A DNA stretch of 64,000 bases. It comes from Bombyx mori. Lineage: Eukaryota; Arthropoda; Insecta; Lepidoptera; Bombycidae. A program made the position numbers and the translations under genes. Of this stretch, positions 32,126 to 41,400 are shown piece by piece. The DNA lies in NCBI RefSeq assembly GCF_030269925.1, contig NC_085121.1, positions 10,929,501-10,993,500 of the forward strand, in the 5' to 3' direction. The notes beneath the pieces are model-generated. The model worked only from the letters and a program-made list of their open reading frames with translations, was not told the origin of the DNA and did no database searches. The stretch's first letter is position 1, and the number at the start of each line of letters is the position of its first letter.

Positions 32126-33670
32126 GGGAGAAAGAGAGTATTCTTTATTGTCTATACTAATATTATAAAGAGGAAAGATTTGTTTGTTTGTTTGTTTCGA
32201 ATAGGCTCCGAAACTATTGGACCGATTTGAAAAATTCTTTTTCCATTAGAAGACGACATTGTCCCTGATGAACATAGGCTACTTTTTTTTTAATTTTTTT
32301 TATTTTATTTTTTTGGTTTCATGTGTGTTTTAATGTTTCCGAAGCGAAGCGAGGGCGGGTCGCTAGTCCATCAATAAACAAATAAACAGTGCTATACATT
32401 AAATACAAAAAAGTACAATTGGCAGTCTTATCGCTAAGAGCGATCTCTTTCAGACAACCATCAGGTGGACAAGAATCATTTGGAAACTAATTTAATAGCT
32501 GTCCCATACTTCGAACCGTGGCCCAGATAGCTTCTCAGTAGAAATTACCAGAGCGGTACCACATTGTATGGGGTCACAAGACATCCTGCCACCAGTTTTG
32601 TTATTTATGTGTGTTTATAAAATATTGAAATATCCATTTTTTTGTGCTTGTTTTAGGAGGTTGAAGTAAATATCGATGTTACGACGTCCAGTCAGTCTAC
32701 AAGTAAGTACAACTTAATAAAATTTAAAATAATCATGGACATAATAATATGATAATTTGGTCACTATCTAGGATTCCATGTGTTGTGGGAATCAGAGTAA
32801 TATACCTTGATTTAGATTTTAGATTTAGAGTATTAGATACCTATATTTTTTCCTTTAAATTTTAAACCTAATACGGCTATTAATGCTTCTTGGATAAATT
32901 ATATTTGTTATTAGTTCCATTTAGATAGAGAAAAAAACCTATTTGATACGCAAATATTTTCCCGATTAGGGAATGGAACCGAGATCTTCGACTCAACTGT
33001 AACTACTACGCCAATGATGCACACTTTGTTGTTATTGTTACATTTTAACATTAATAATGATGGTTTATGCCATGATTTATGCACAGAGTATAACCCGTTT
33101 AAAATCATCATTATCTTAGGGTGAACCTTAGCCTGGTCCAGTGTGTCTCCACAGACTCCTCTATTCGTGGCTTTCTCCTTCCAGTTTTATTAGTTATTAC
33201 CAGTTTATGTGGGCCAATATTCTTGATTTTAATTTACAATTTTGTTTGTTTATATACATGTGTAATTCAAGACTGTTGATCGTCATCAATTATAAATTAT
33301 TTGAGTCGACTATTATCAAAGCCGGCAATGTGACTTTGGACAATTATTGGTAAATCAGAAAAACGAATTATTGACTTTGTATTCCATTGGCAGTCACAAA
33401 ACTCTTCTGAACGACATCTTAGATAAATAACAGGTTAAGTATTAACCTTTATTTAATGCAGATTTTGAACCGTATTCTTTGAAGGAGACGATTATATTCA
33501 AATCAATCTGTATTGACATATCAATAATATTTTTTTGTCCAAATGCACAGATTGTCACCTTTGATAATAGACGACTCATTTATAGAATATTTTGAGGAGA
33601 TAAAATATTATGATTTTTTTGTATATGAATTGTTTCAGATACTGAGCACGATGCACACACGGAGTTATGA
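13608..33670 (+). CDS. Uggt: UDP-glucose:glycoprotein glucosyltransferase, complete, 28 coding exons
   Basis: ER-lumen enzyme that re-glucosylates misfolded N-glycoproteins so that calnexin/calreticulin rebind them. Exons: 13608-13860, 14056-14309, 14728-14907, 14997-15187, 16295-16499, 16582-16795, 17480-17700, 17867-18076, 18163-18342, 18670-18866, 19407-19522, 19600-19751, 20757-20936, 21572-21750, 22630-22718, 22860-23020, 23577-23716, 24408-24617, 25235-25459, 25824-25997, 26701-26878, 27416-27598, 28599-28702, 29634-29800, 30971-31092, 31809-31949, 32657-32702, 33639-33670. All phases join and sum to 4704 nt (1567 residues plus stop), the usual family length. Residues 1-23 or so form a signal peptide. 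Thioredoxin-like and beta-sandwich parts follow. The GT24 domain starts near residue 1256 ([15 protein letters not shown]) with catalytic DAD at 1361-1363 and [10 protein letters not shown]. The protein ends HTEL, an ER-retention tetrapeptide. ATG at 13608 is followed by a second ATG; the first is chosen. Confidence 0.96.
15188..16294 (+). other. UGGT intron 4
   Basis: 1.1 kb AT-rich intron between exons 4 and 5. No repeat or coding segment recognised. Confidence 0.6.
17055..17322 (+). mobile_element. SINE family A, old diverged copy in UGGT intron 6
   Basis: It aligns by eye to the head and 3' end of the copy at 7285-7690: a TTCAAATTCC B-box remnant, GGTAACACTTTTTGTAATG, and TAAGCAATAAAAAA at the end, with a large central deletion and many changes. 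Confidence 0.55.
18407..18556 (-). mobile_element. SINE family A, 3' fragment in UGGT intron 9
   Basis: Minus orientation: TTATTGCTTAGATGGGTGG, then GGAGCCCATAGACATCTAC and GCGCCACCCACC. It stops in the AACGGCTGCC region. Confidence 0.85.
19850..20125 (+). mobile_element. MITE copy 1 (276 bp) in UGGT intron 12
   Basis: The ends are inverted repeats: GAGTCGACTATTATCAAAG on the left; the right end CTTTGATAATAGACGACTC is its complement with one change. ATTT lies directly outside both ends. A nearly identical copy is at 33303-33577. No coding capacity. The superfamily is not assigned. Confidence 0.8.
20126..20756 (+). other. UGGT intron 12, remainder
   Basis: AT-rich sequence from the MITE to the exon 13 acceptor. 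Nothing recognised. Confidence 0.5.
21196..21438 (+). mobile_element. SINE family A body copy in UGGT intron 13
   Basis: From CTGGTGGTAGGACCTCTTGTG to TAAGCAATAAAAAA, all family blocks in order. The tRNA-like head is absent. Confidence 0.9.
21449..21553 (+). repeat. Half of a palindromic MITE, 18 nt before UGGT exon 14
   Basis: GCGCCCCTAGCGGCAAACGT followed by AACTTTTACGGTATCGAG and a GAGCAC end. It matches the right half of the palindromic element at 28282-28450. Confidence 0.6.
21765..22158 (+). mobile_element. Internally deleted derivative of the second LINE, in UGGT intron 14
   Basis: It starts like the LINE 5' end (GGGATTTTATGACCTGG, GAAAT-rich repeat, TCTCAGTAAAATGGTAGTCA), then jumps to the LINE 3' end (AGTGGACTTTTGGAGGATCC to CGCGTTCCCGCCAAAAAGT). 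The direct repeat AGCATTTCCAT at 21754-21764 and 22159-22169 marks an 11-bp target duplication. The left copy lies 4 nt inside the intron, next to the exon 14 donor. No coding capacity; presumably moved by LINE enzymes. Confidence 0.85.
22170..22629 (+). other. UGGT intron 14, remainder
   Basis: AT-rich, then a less AT-rich part at 22339-22560 that is open on the minus strand for 68 codons, without recognisable homology. It may be an unidentified repeat or gene fragment. Confidence 0.35.
22768..22813 (-). mobile_element. SINE family A fragment in UGGT intron 15
   Basis: CTACCTACCCGTGCGGACTC followed by AGAGGTCCTATCACCACC, the 5' body block in minus orientation. Confidence 0.65.
23021..23576 (+). 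other. UGGT intron 16 with a degenerate SINE A
   Basis: AT-rich intron. A decayed plus-strand SINE A lies at about 23370-23500 (AATTTGCGTAATTACCGG, TCTTGTGAGCTC, GGGTAGGTAC), with its middle deleted. Confidence 0.5.
23973..24155 (+). mobile_element. SINE family A copy in UGGT intron 17
   Basis: CACGGGTAGGTACCACCACC, CTGCCTATTTCTGCC, then GGTGGCGGCATTTACATTAT and a GTGAGCTCAGCCACCCACC end. The 5' block and part of the 3' end are lost. Confidence 0.8.
24639..25008 (+). mobile_element. Second internally deleted LINE derivative, in UGGT intron 18
   Basis: Same structure as 21765-22158: a GAGCTGGTAACTAAGAC start, CAGTAAAATGGTGGTCATTT, then AGTGGACTTTTTG... and CGCGTTCCCGCCAAAAAGT at the end. Flanks CCGTCAAACATTC (24626-24638) and CCGTCATACATTC (25009-25021) form a 13-bp target duplication with one mismatch. 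It begins 22 nt after the exon 18 donor. Confidence 0.82.
26014..26512 (+). mobile_element. Mariner-type MITE in UGGT intron 20
   Basis: About 28-bp inverted ends: CAGTAGGCGCGCGAGTTCAT at left, and CTGTATGCGCGCGAGTTCAT reading inward from the right. The dinucleotide TA lies outside each end. The interior is non-coding, with a GC-rich patch near 26430-26480. It starts 17 nt after the exon 20 donor. Confidence 0.7.
27150..27393 (-). mobile_element. SINE family A body copy directly before UGGT exon 22
   Basis: From TTTTTATTGCTTAGATCGG to GAGGTCCTACCACCAGT in minus orientation, complete body. It ends only 22 nt before the exon 22 acceptor, so the branch point and any pyrimidine tract must lie in or at the edge of the SINE. 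Confidence 0.9.
27666..28109 (+). mobile_element. Non-autonomous Helitron in UGGT intron 22
   Basis: It starts TCTATACTTCTCTACTAATA and continues TTATAAAGAGGAAAGG, the usual lepidopteran Helitron start. The end is GC-rich (GAGCGGAGCCGGAGCGGGCC) and finishes GCTAG before T. No Rep/helicase coding. Confidence 0.7.
28282..28450 (+). mobile_element. Palindromic MITE in UGGT intron 22
   Basis: Both halves are inverted copies: GTGCTTAGTGCGAGGTTTTT with AACGTTCTCGATAGCGTAAA on the left; on the right TTTACGCTATCGAGAACGTT and a CATTAAGCAC end. The arms are about 46 nt around a GTTTGCCGCTAGGGGCGC centre. Confidence 0.75.
29247..29507 (+). mobile_element. SINE family A copy in UGGT intron 23
   Basis: TAATTTGCGTAATTCCTGG start, full body and TAAGCAATAAAAAA end. 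A decayed second piece may follow at about 29520-29580. Confidence 0.9.
29952..30173 (-). mobile_element. Non-autonomous Helitron in UGGT intron 24
   Basis: On the minus strand it starts TCTATACTAATATATAAAAT at 30173 and ends with GCGAAACGGGCGAGTGCGG then CTAG at 29952-29955. About 222 nt, no coding. It directly abuts the MITE at 30176. Confidence 0.7.
30176..30427 (+). mobile_element. MITE with about 34-bp inverted ends in UGGT intron 24
   Basis: The left end TCGTTGCTGTCAAACCAAAA and AATCTGCTATGTGCA are mirrored at the right by TGCACATAGCAGATT and TTTTGGTTTGACAACGACGA. TA lies outside each end. No coding. Confidence 0.78.
30791..30940 (+). mobile_element. SINE family A 3' half in UGGT intron 24
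   Basis: GCCGTTGTAACTATACTTGAG to TAAGCAATAAAAAAAA; the 5' half is absent. Confidence 0.88.
31540..31665 (-). mobile_element. Short repeat family C in UGGT intron 25
   Basis: TTTTTATTGTCCTTGTAGTC, CATACGGCTCATCTGATGG, ATGGACTTCAGCAATGCCAG, GTTGCCTACCG. The same order occurs at 38982-39118. Common in moth introns; orientation inferred from its T-rich start. Confidence 0.65.
31962..32075 (-). mobile_element. SINE family A 3' fragment in UGGT intron 26
   Basis: TTTATTGTTGCGTAGACGG then CACCTGGTGTTAGGCGGTTA and GGAGCCCATAGAGATG, diverged. A second trace lies at about 32545-32602. Confidence 0.65.
32092..32140. repeat. AG / ACAG microsatellite
   Basis: (AG)n followed by (ACAG)n within UGGT intron 26. 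Confidence 0.9.
32151..32366 (+). mobile_element. Non-autonomous Helitron in UGGT intron 26
   Basis: TCTATACTAATATTATAAAG start and GAAGCGAAGCGAGGGCGGG then TCGCTAG end. The start matches the element at 27666-28109. Confidence 0.8.
33303..33577 (+). mobile_element. MITE copy 2 (275 bp) in UGGT intron 27
   Basis: Nearly identical to 19850-20125 over the full length, with the same GAGTCGACTATTATCAAAG end and the same flanking ATTT on both sides. Confidence 0.82.
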
Positions 33671-34164
33671 TGAACTAAAGCAGTGATATTACAATAAGTA
33701 GCGCGAATATTCCATTTTCCCATATGTTTGTGTGTTGGTTGTGGTAAACACGTGACGTCAGTAGATGTGTATGTGTGCAATTACATTTTGTTACATAATG
33801 TTTGTATAAGTTGTAAATCTTTAAAAATAATTGTATGATTTATACATACATAATGTTGTTCAATTGGTACTTATGGTAACTAAAATTTTAATTCGGTGCC
33901 ATGTTCTGTCTTTCAAAGGCTATGTTTAATGCATTACCAAACTGTATAGGGTAAAACAAACTGTTATTGACATGAAACTAGCTGAGTAATTTGCTCTCTG
34001 CCATTTGTAATTCAGAAAATAAGATTTGTTTCCATTTCATTATAAATATATTTGGAAGGAAGAAAAGTGATGGCGTTAAGTTTTGTATAATATCTGAACG
34101 TCTATTATTTTACATCAATTATAAATTTGGCATGAACAAGATGATATTATTTAAGGCAAATAAA
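33671..34164 (+). other. UGGT 3' UTR and candidate poly(A) signal
   Basis: AT-rich sequence after the stop. The first good AATAAA is at 34159-34164. The real transcript end is not proven; other weak signals follow (for example near 35655). Confidence 0.4.
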
Positions 34165-36050
34165 ATAGCATAAAAATTTTAAGTGTTTTTTTGATCCAAT
34201 TGTCACTTATATAATGTCAATATTTGTGACAGAATGTTTGATTGACAAACTACATACAGGTAAATTGATTCGTCATAATAAAAATCTTGCTTTCTTCTTT
34301 TGTTAGATAATATTCGGATAAGAAAAGTGATGATGTTCTAGTTTTAAGTATTCGAATTATACAATTTGTAGATGGGTCAAAAGCCTTTGGCCGTTGGAAT
34401 TTTTGTTATTATAATCATTCTCAGTAATGGTACATATGTTCCTCGACGCGGTTTGTGAAACATCTTCTACAAAAAACAACAGTTTGTTAATGTACACTTT
34501 TTCTATTTCCTTAGAAACATTGTTTTATTTGATAATTCTTTGACGTCGCTTGTAAGTGAAGCCAATGACTCGTAAAACCGAAATCACAACTCAATACCCG
34601 AATTTCTAACAATTTCAACTCGAAACTAGATATTAATTTAAAACAAAATACTAGTTTAAGATAATTATAAGCTACGTAGCTTGAAATGTTCATTGGTGTT
34701 CCCATGGTGTTCCTGATACTTTTGTTCTCTTGTCAAGCAAAATATGTACTTTATTTACCAGTGTGTAAGATTTTATTATTTTGTAGTTCATGTCATTTCG
34801 TAATATGAACTTGGTAAACAAATGCAGCATTCAAAACAAAAACAAAACATTCATTAAATAAGACGCAAACTAATCTTATCTTGATCAGTTTAAATGTTTT
34901 GATAAATTTGAGTTTTGTAACTAGTGTAAGGCTATGACGTCGACGACTAATGGATGTACCCAAAGTAATGATTACACGGTGGCGTGGCTATTTACGTGGT
35001 GTAAGTAAAAGTTGATAATATTAAATAAGGAAATTTAATGCATTTTATAAACTTATCGCTTAACTCAGACGGTATCGGACGACAAACAAAGAATCGAGTA
35101 CTAAATTGCTTTGCTTGAATGATTTGTGTGTCTATTCGATTTCACTTCTCTCATATTTCTGTCTATATTAATGTCTCCTATAAATGATTAGGGGCAGATT
35201 TTCGATCTTTACCTCCTGATCATTTTTAGTACTGTAGCCGATTTTGTATTTAATAATCGGATAAAAGTATAAACATTACACAGGCCAACAACACTATGAC
35301 CCTATTATTTTATGATTATCCAATATTTGGTTTCGACGACTATTCATCGTCAGAACGAGATCTTGTGTTATTGATGTCATGTGAGTCGTCCTCTCTCCTT
35401 TATAAATCTCGGAAACCGTCTCGGCCAAGTGATTGGCCTACACAATAGTCGTAGCCGCTAGTTTCCTCTTTAAAAGATAATAGCAATCAAACATTAGATT
35501 AAGATCATAACTTGTTCACTTTTTTATGATAATTTTACATGAAAGCATTCACAGCTCAATATTTTTAAGATTTTCTTATATGTTTAGAGCAGAATTTATG
35601 TTTCGAAACAACACATAAATATGCTTTGTTTTTCAATTTTGTAATTACTCCGATCAATAAACTATAGTAAATTTAAAGCAGATTTTTTATTGAACTAAAA
35701 CACGTTTCCAATTAAGAATTTATTTACAGTACATATAGTCTAAAAACTACTTTAGATGAACACCTAATAGCTACATGAAAGAAAGAACTACACGTGTTAT
35801 CACGACAAAGTTATTTTTAACAAACAGACTTATTTAATTTAAAACACTTTCACTCGCTATTACATATTATTTTCATACAATACTACGACACATTCAAAAA
35901 TATGTACACGGTTAATTAAGATTTTTGATAGGATCCAAGTTTTATCTTTAATCTCGTACTGATCACGATCGTATAATTAAAATATTATTTCTTTGAGTAA
36001 ATTTCAGGTGGTCTATTTGATATCAGTGGTAGCGGTAGTTAATCAGAATA
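34165..36050. other. Intergenic, no gene seen
   Basis: About 1.9 kb of AT-rich DNA between the convergent UGGT and Wnt genes. No open reading frame or repeat recognised. Confidence 0.5.
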
Positions 36051-36526
36051 CAGTAGATTGGGGGGAATAGAGACTAAAGTTAGAATAGGGACAAATCTTG
36101 GATGTCACAATACGTTTGTTGAGTTGTTAGATTTAACTTTGATGAACTGAAAATGACTTTTATTTAATGTTTAAGAATATTAAATAATTTAATTTAGTCA
36201 TCAAAGTTTTGTAACTCACTAAAGATATTAAAAAGTTAATTACCTAAAGTTAAGTACCTACAACTAAATAGTGCCAGCCCTATCGAAAAATGATTGTCCC
36301 TATTCGTAACCTGATTCACCCCAAAGCCAAGGTGAATCGGGTCAAGCTAGCTTTTTTCAGTTTTTGTGTATATTTTGTAATGAACTATGTGTAATAAACG
36401 CATCGTATAGAAACATTTTAGCCTCCGGAACCATATAAATCTGAATTTTATTGGTATTTCTCTAAGAAAAACCATTGAACATTTGTGTCGGATTTGGAAA
36501 GAGTCCCGGTTCCCCCCAATCTACGG
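36051..36526 (+). mobile_element. Mariner-type MITE, 476 bp
   Basis: Left end CAGTAGATTGGGGGGAA; right end reads inward as CCGTAGATTGGGGGGAA. TA dinucleotides lie at 36049-36050 and 36527-36528. CAGT-like tips with a TA target fit Tc1/mariner. The interior is non-coding. Confidence 0.75.
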
Positions 36527-36528
36527 TA

Positions 36529-37271
36529 CGATAATATGGATTCCTTAAACATAAAGTCAATATAAATTAGGTTATAGGGTAGGGTTGTAGAATTTACGTC
36601 TCCAACAAATTTGGTATAGTCTTACATTTAAAGGAGATGACAAGTCGGTGTTTCTACGGGGCGATAAAAAGACTACTATCACTTTCTGAGAATTTAGTTA
36701 ATTTATGCTATTTCATTTAAGTAATTATTTATAGAGGTAAGTCTGTGTACATTCGTCCACGTTCTAAGAGATTAAGATGTTTTTTCATAATAATTAATAG
36801 TGTAATCTCGTTACAGGAATTTTACGAAAAGCTTGTTCACATTATAGCTATAAATTTATATACTATTTTTTCAGTATTTGTAACATATTTTGTGTTGCCT
36901 AGGCTTGGGTTGCTATACATACATTTTAAGCATTATCTTATTGTCAAGATTTAAGAAAAATTTAAAACAATACATCTTTCGGGAAAAGAATACACAAATT
37001 CTAAAAGGTTCCAAACTGAAGGTAAGCTTGAACCCAATTGATCAAAAGTCTAATTTCTAAAGTATTTTTTAAAAGTTTTCTAAAAGTAATAATTAATTTT
37101 TTTTTATAATTTATTTATGCCCAACAGCTACAAGACCTTACAGCCTAGCTTAAATATAATTTCTACGTAAAGAGTACGTAAAAAATAACAATATTCAATT
37201 ACATGAAAAATTTACGAAGCGAAACGACCTGAAGATTATTAATTTAAGTCTTTGAATAATTGGGATGATGG
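36529..37271. other. Intergenic, no gene seen
   Basis: AT-rich DNA without recognisable coding sequence. The 69-codon open stretch at 36745-36954 has no supporting feature. Confidence 0.45.
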
Positions 37272-37415
37272 GAGATATAAGTTCTAAGGTCTCAGTATAG
37301 TTACAACGGCTACCCCACCCTTCGGACCGAAACGCATTACTGCTTCACGGCGGAAATAGGTGGGGTGGTGGTACCTACCCGTGCGGACTCCCAAGAGGTC
37401 CTACCACCAGTGAAT
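37272..37415 (-). mobile_element. SINE family A 5' body fragment
   Basis: GAGATATAAGTTCTAAGGTC to GGTCCTACCACCAGT in minus orientation; the 3' part is missing. Confidence 0.88.
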
Positions 37416-37439
37416 GAAACAAAGACTCTGTAAATGATT

Positions 37440-37637
37440 CATATTTACTACGACTTTTTCAGTGGACTTTTTGGAAGAACCCGAGAAGCCACGCCCAGCG
37501 GCGTTGTTATATTCTCTCACATTTGTGCAATTTTGCACAATGCAAACCATTGAATTACACATTTAAAACTGGAGAACTAAGTTAACAAAATAATGCAATT
37601 CACACAACTTCGCTCCTCGCGTTCCCGCCAGAAATCC
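37440..37637 (+). mobile_element. Truncated end of the second LINE or its short derivative
   Basis: CTTTTTCAGTGGACTTTTTG, CACATTTGTGCA and CTCGCGTTCCCGCCAGAAA, matching the 3' end of 9156-13237. The 5' part is absent or decayed and no target duplication was found. Confidence 0.7.
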
Positions 37638-38434
37638 CTGTTAATTTTTATTTTATTTTGAATTGCTAAACCCAATAAAAGTAAGTTTACGAGTATTCTT
37701 CGTTATTCATCCAAGAAGCAGATTATCAGATGAATCCTAGAAAATTAATTCGACGATAACTGAATTTATAGATGTTCTACTAACCTTTTACTACAAGCAG
37801 GCAAGTAAATACTCCCTCGCAGGGAACTTTTAAAATTAAGTTTATTTTTAAGGAAATTATATCGATATGTAGAAAGATCTAGATTTAATTTAAATAACTA
37901 ATTAAAATTAATTTCTAGACTTACTAAGAATGGCAAATTATGAGGTAGATATAAATCAAGTTTTTTATTTTAATGAAACCTAAATTCCTCTACAAATATA
38001 AGTAAATATTTACATCTGTGCGCATGTTGACTAGTAACGTACTTTATGGAACGAGATACCGTCAGCTCGTAGTGGTATCTAAATGTTGATTGCCACGTAG
38101 GTCACCGATTCCCTATGTGACGCACTGAAGTAACTATATCGTATTTTTAAATAATCTTTGGCAGTTAAGTTTTTATGAAATCAATTACACAACAATTAAA
38201 TATTTAACAAATTTAGATGATAGCTGTTAAGAAAGGACGCAAACTTTACGTGCCTGTTCGGTATGTTTCCGGCGCGCTTTGATTTTGCACTGTGCACGTC
38301 AATGTTACAAAGAACAAAATGAAGTCATTCAAATTGATGTAAATCTCTTTATTTTGACGCAAACGTCCAAGAAACTTATTGAACAGGCGCTGAGCTAAAT
38401 GAGAAAACTCTAGATGCATAGTTGCGACAACAGT
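37638..38434. other. Wnt 3' flank and 3' UTR
   Basis: AT-rich. A minus-strand AATAAA (TTTATT at 38348-38353) lies about 85 nt after the Wnt stop codon and is a likely poly(A) signal. Confidence 0.5.
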
Positions 38435-41400
38435 TCAGTTGCAATAGTGTTCTTCGCTAGTGATGCGACATAGCTGACAGTCGACTCGGCAGCACCAGTG
38501 GTACCGACAGTGGCAGCGCTCCAGGCGCGTCCCCCGCACCGCCCGCCTCCCCCGCCCGCAACACAGACGCCCGCACCCCCCCGCCGCACTGCCCAGCGAA
38601 GCGTTACAAGACCTGCATGAACGGATTTTTAAGATAAATTTGCTTACATAAAAGTTACGAACAATAACATTCAAACCGTTGCGACGGTTTATCCAGCAAT
38701 TTCGTCCGCTCGGTGGAAGATCTTTTCTTTGTCGTTACTCCCAAAGCTTTATGTATCTTCGGTGGATTCACATATCCCTATACTGTCTCTTGGTTAGTTA
38801 AACATGTACCCTGTTAATTCATTAAATCTATTGGTGTTATTTTAAATGCTAAAATGCATATATTAGTGTGTTCTTCTGTCACATAACCAAACCGACATTA
38901 TTATTTGCATAAAGAGAAAATTTATCTGACATCAGTAACATTTCAAACAGAAAAAACGCCATTGACTAGTGATTTGGAAACTTTTTTTTTATTGCCCTTG
39001 TAGGCAGACGAGCACACGGCCCACATGATGATGAGTGGTTACCGTCGCCCATGGACTTCAGTAATGCCAGGGGCAGAGCCAAACCGCTGCCTACCGCTTA
39101 ATACTCTCCACAAGCCTCGTTTGAAGAAGGAAACTTATCTCAAACTTAACACGAATTAGTACATAGTTAGTTGACACACCTGCCATGCGTGCCCAACGAG
39201 CCAGCGGCTGAGTCGGGCTCGCAGTAGTCGGGGCTGGGCGTGACGTAGCGCAGGCGCGGCTTGGCGTGACGCGCGGCGTGACGGCGCGGGCGCAGCGGGC
39301 CAGCACGTGCCGCTTCGCCCGCCAGCGCGGCCGCCACACGCGACAGCGGCGGCAGGGCGCGCCAGCACGTGCGCACCGAACACGACCCCGACACGCCGTG
39401 ACATGTACACTTGGTACGCATGCCGCTAGATACGGCCTGTCGAATATCACACGGATTCTCTTAAGTACCCGTATAAAACAGTAAGCATTGTTGAGATATA
39501 CTCATATTGTATCTACCTCTTTAATAAATTTCATTAAAAAAATACTAAAAAATATTTAATACGCTTAACCTGTTTATATAAGGTTATGGAATATTATTTA
39601 GTAATTTTTTTCAAAAGACCAAAGGAACCTTAATTTTACATATACCATACAATTATATTTTCGATTGTATTTCTTTTAACATCTTTTGCACTAGCAACAT
39701 TACCAATAACAATTTGATATGAGTTGCGTATATCTTAATTGAAATTGCCGAGAATATAATATCTAATGTAATAAACAGAATTATTTAGTACAAGTAGATT
39801 CAAGACAAATATTCTCGTTGTCACGTATAAATACGAGGTTAATGATGTACTTACTTTCCGTCCGAATCTTCCATTTATCAAATTCGCTGCGGCGATTAGG
39901 GGACGTAGCCTTTCAAGTCGAGTCCTTAAATCTACTTGCGGGTCAAAGCGGGGGTCGTCAGCTGCCATCCGATATTCGATGTTTCGATATCTGGAACCTC
40001 TGTCTTCAAATTCGTATCTGTCATAGAAATTTTATTAAATCACGTTGATAAATACTTAAACATCAAAACTAATATTTTTCTTATTTTTTATTGCTTAGAT
40101 GGATGGACGAACTCATAGCCCACCTGGTGTTAAGTGATTACTGAAGCCCATAGACATCTACAATGTAAATGCGCCACCCACCTTGAGATATAAGTTCTAA
40201 GATCTCAGTATAGTTACAACGGCTGCCCTACCCTTCAGACCCAAATGCAATACTGCTTCACGGCAGAAATGGGCAGAGTGGTGGTACCTACCCGCGCGGA
40301 CTCACAAGATCCTACCTTCTTCTTCTCAGTCGTTCACTCCTGGCGGAGTGGTCGTGGTTACATAAGTCTTAATATTTGGTTGCGGCTTTTGAGAGACTTC
40401 TCCATCTTTCTCTATTTGTGGCGGTACGTGTACACTCAGTAAGGGAACACTTCGTAGAAAACTTAACCAAGTCTGTCCACCTTGTGGGTGATCGGCCGCG
40501 AGAGCGTTGACCGTCTACTCTTCCTTGAACCACTAAACGTTCCAATGACCTTTCATTACGAATGATATGTCCAAACATATTAAGGATTCGCAATTGCACA
40601 ATCGACGAAAGCCTTTGTTTGATTTGGAGCTCTTTGAGGATGGATACATTAGTGCGGTAAGCAGTCCATTTTACCCTCAGCAAGCGTCTCCAGCACCCCA
40701 TCTCAAGGGCGTCAATCTTTTTACGACATTTTTGATGGATCGTCCATGTTTCTGCTCCATATAGGAAAATAGGAAATATTAAGCACCTCATTTAAGAACT
40801 TTGGTGTTTTTAGTTATACGGCGATCTTTCCATATTTTTGTGAGCTTTTCCACGGCTGACGTGTCACGGGTCAGGTCCTACCACCAGTAGAAATAATAAT
40901 TGAAGCGATATACATTCATTAGCCATAAACTGAGAATAACGTCAAAATTCGTTTATTAATAATTTGCGGTCCGTCGATACCACAGTGATGTCGTATACAA
41001 TGAATCGGCCAACAGCCAATCACACCACAGTAGTGTCGTAAGCACATCTTCGAAATTTCATGAAATTAGGGGAATAGGACTGAGAACTTACGAGACCTAA
41101 CGATGAGATTAGTAAAACTCAACAATTTCCCGATAATGTCAAGAAAGGCCGGCAAAAAGTCAAGTAATCCGAATTAGCGTTGCCGACGTCAAGCGAATAA
41201 ATTTTTACGAGATGTGCGGGCGGCAAAGTATTAAGATTACGATTAAGATTAGAACTACCAGAATTCATAGATATTACGACGTGAAAGCCGCCGTCCACCT
41301 TGAGACATGTTGGTAGAGACCCCAATTGTATTGTATAACGGCTGTCCCACCCTTCAAACCGGAGCTAATGATTTCTCTACTCCTACGAGCTCGTGATGTT

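Noticed and set aside
39091..39484. Other open frames over the Wnt9 exon
   Set aside because: They are alternative frames of a GC-rich exon; only one frame carries the Wnt motifs and correct splice phases.
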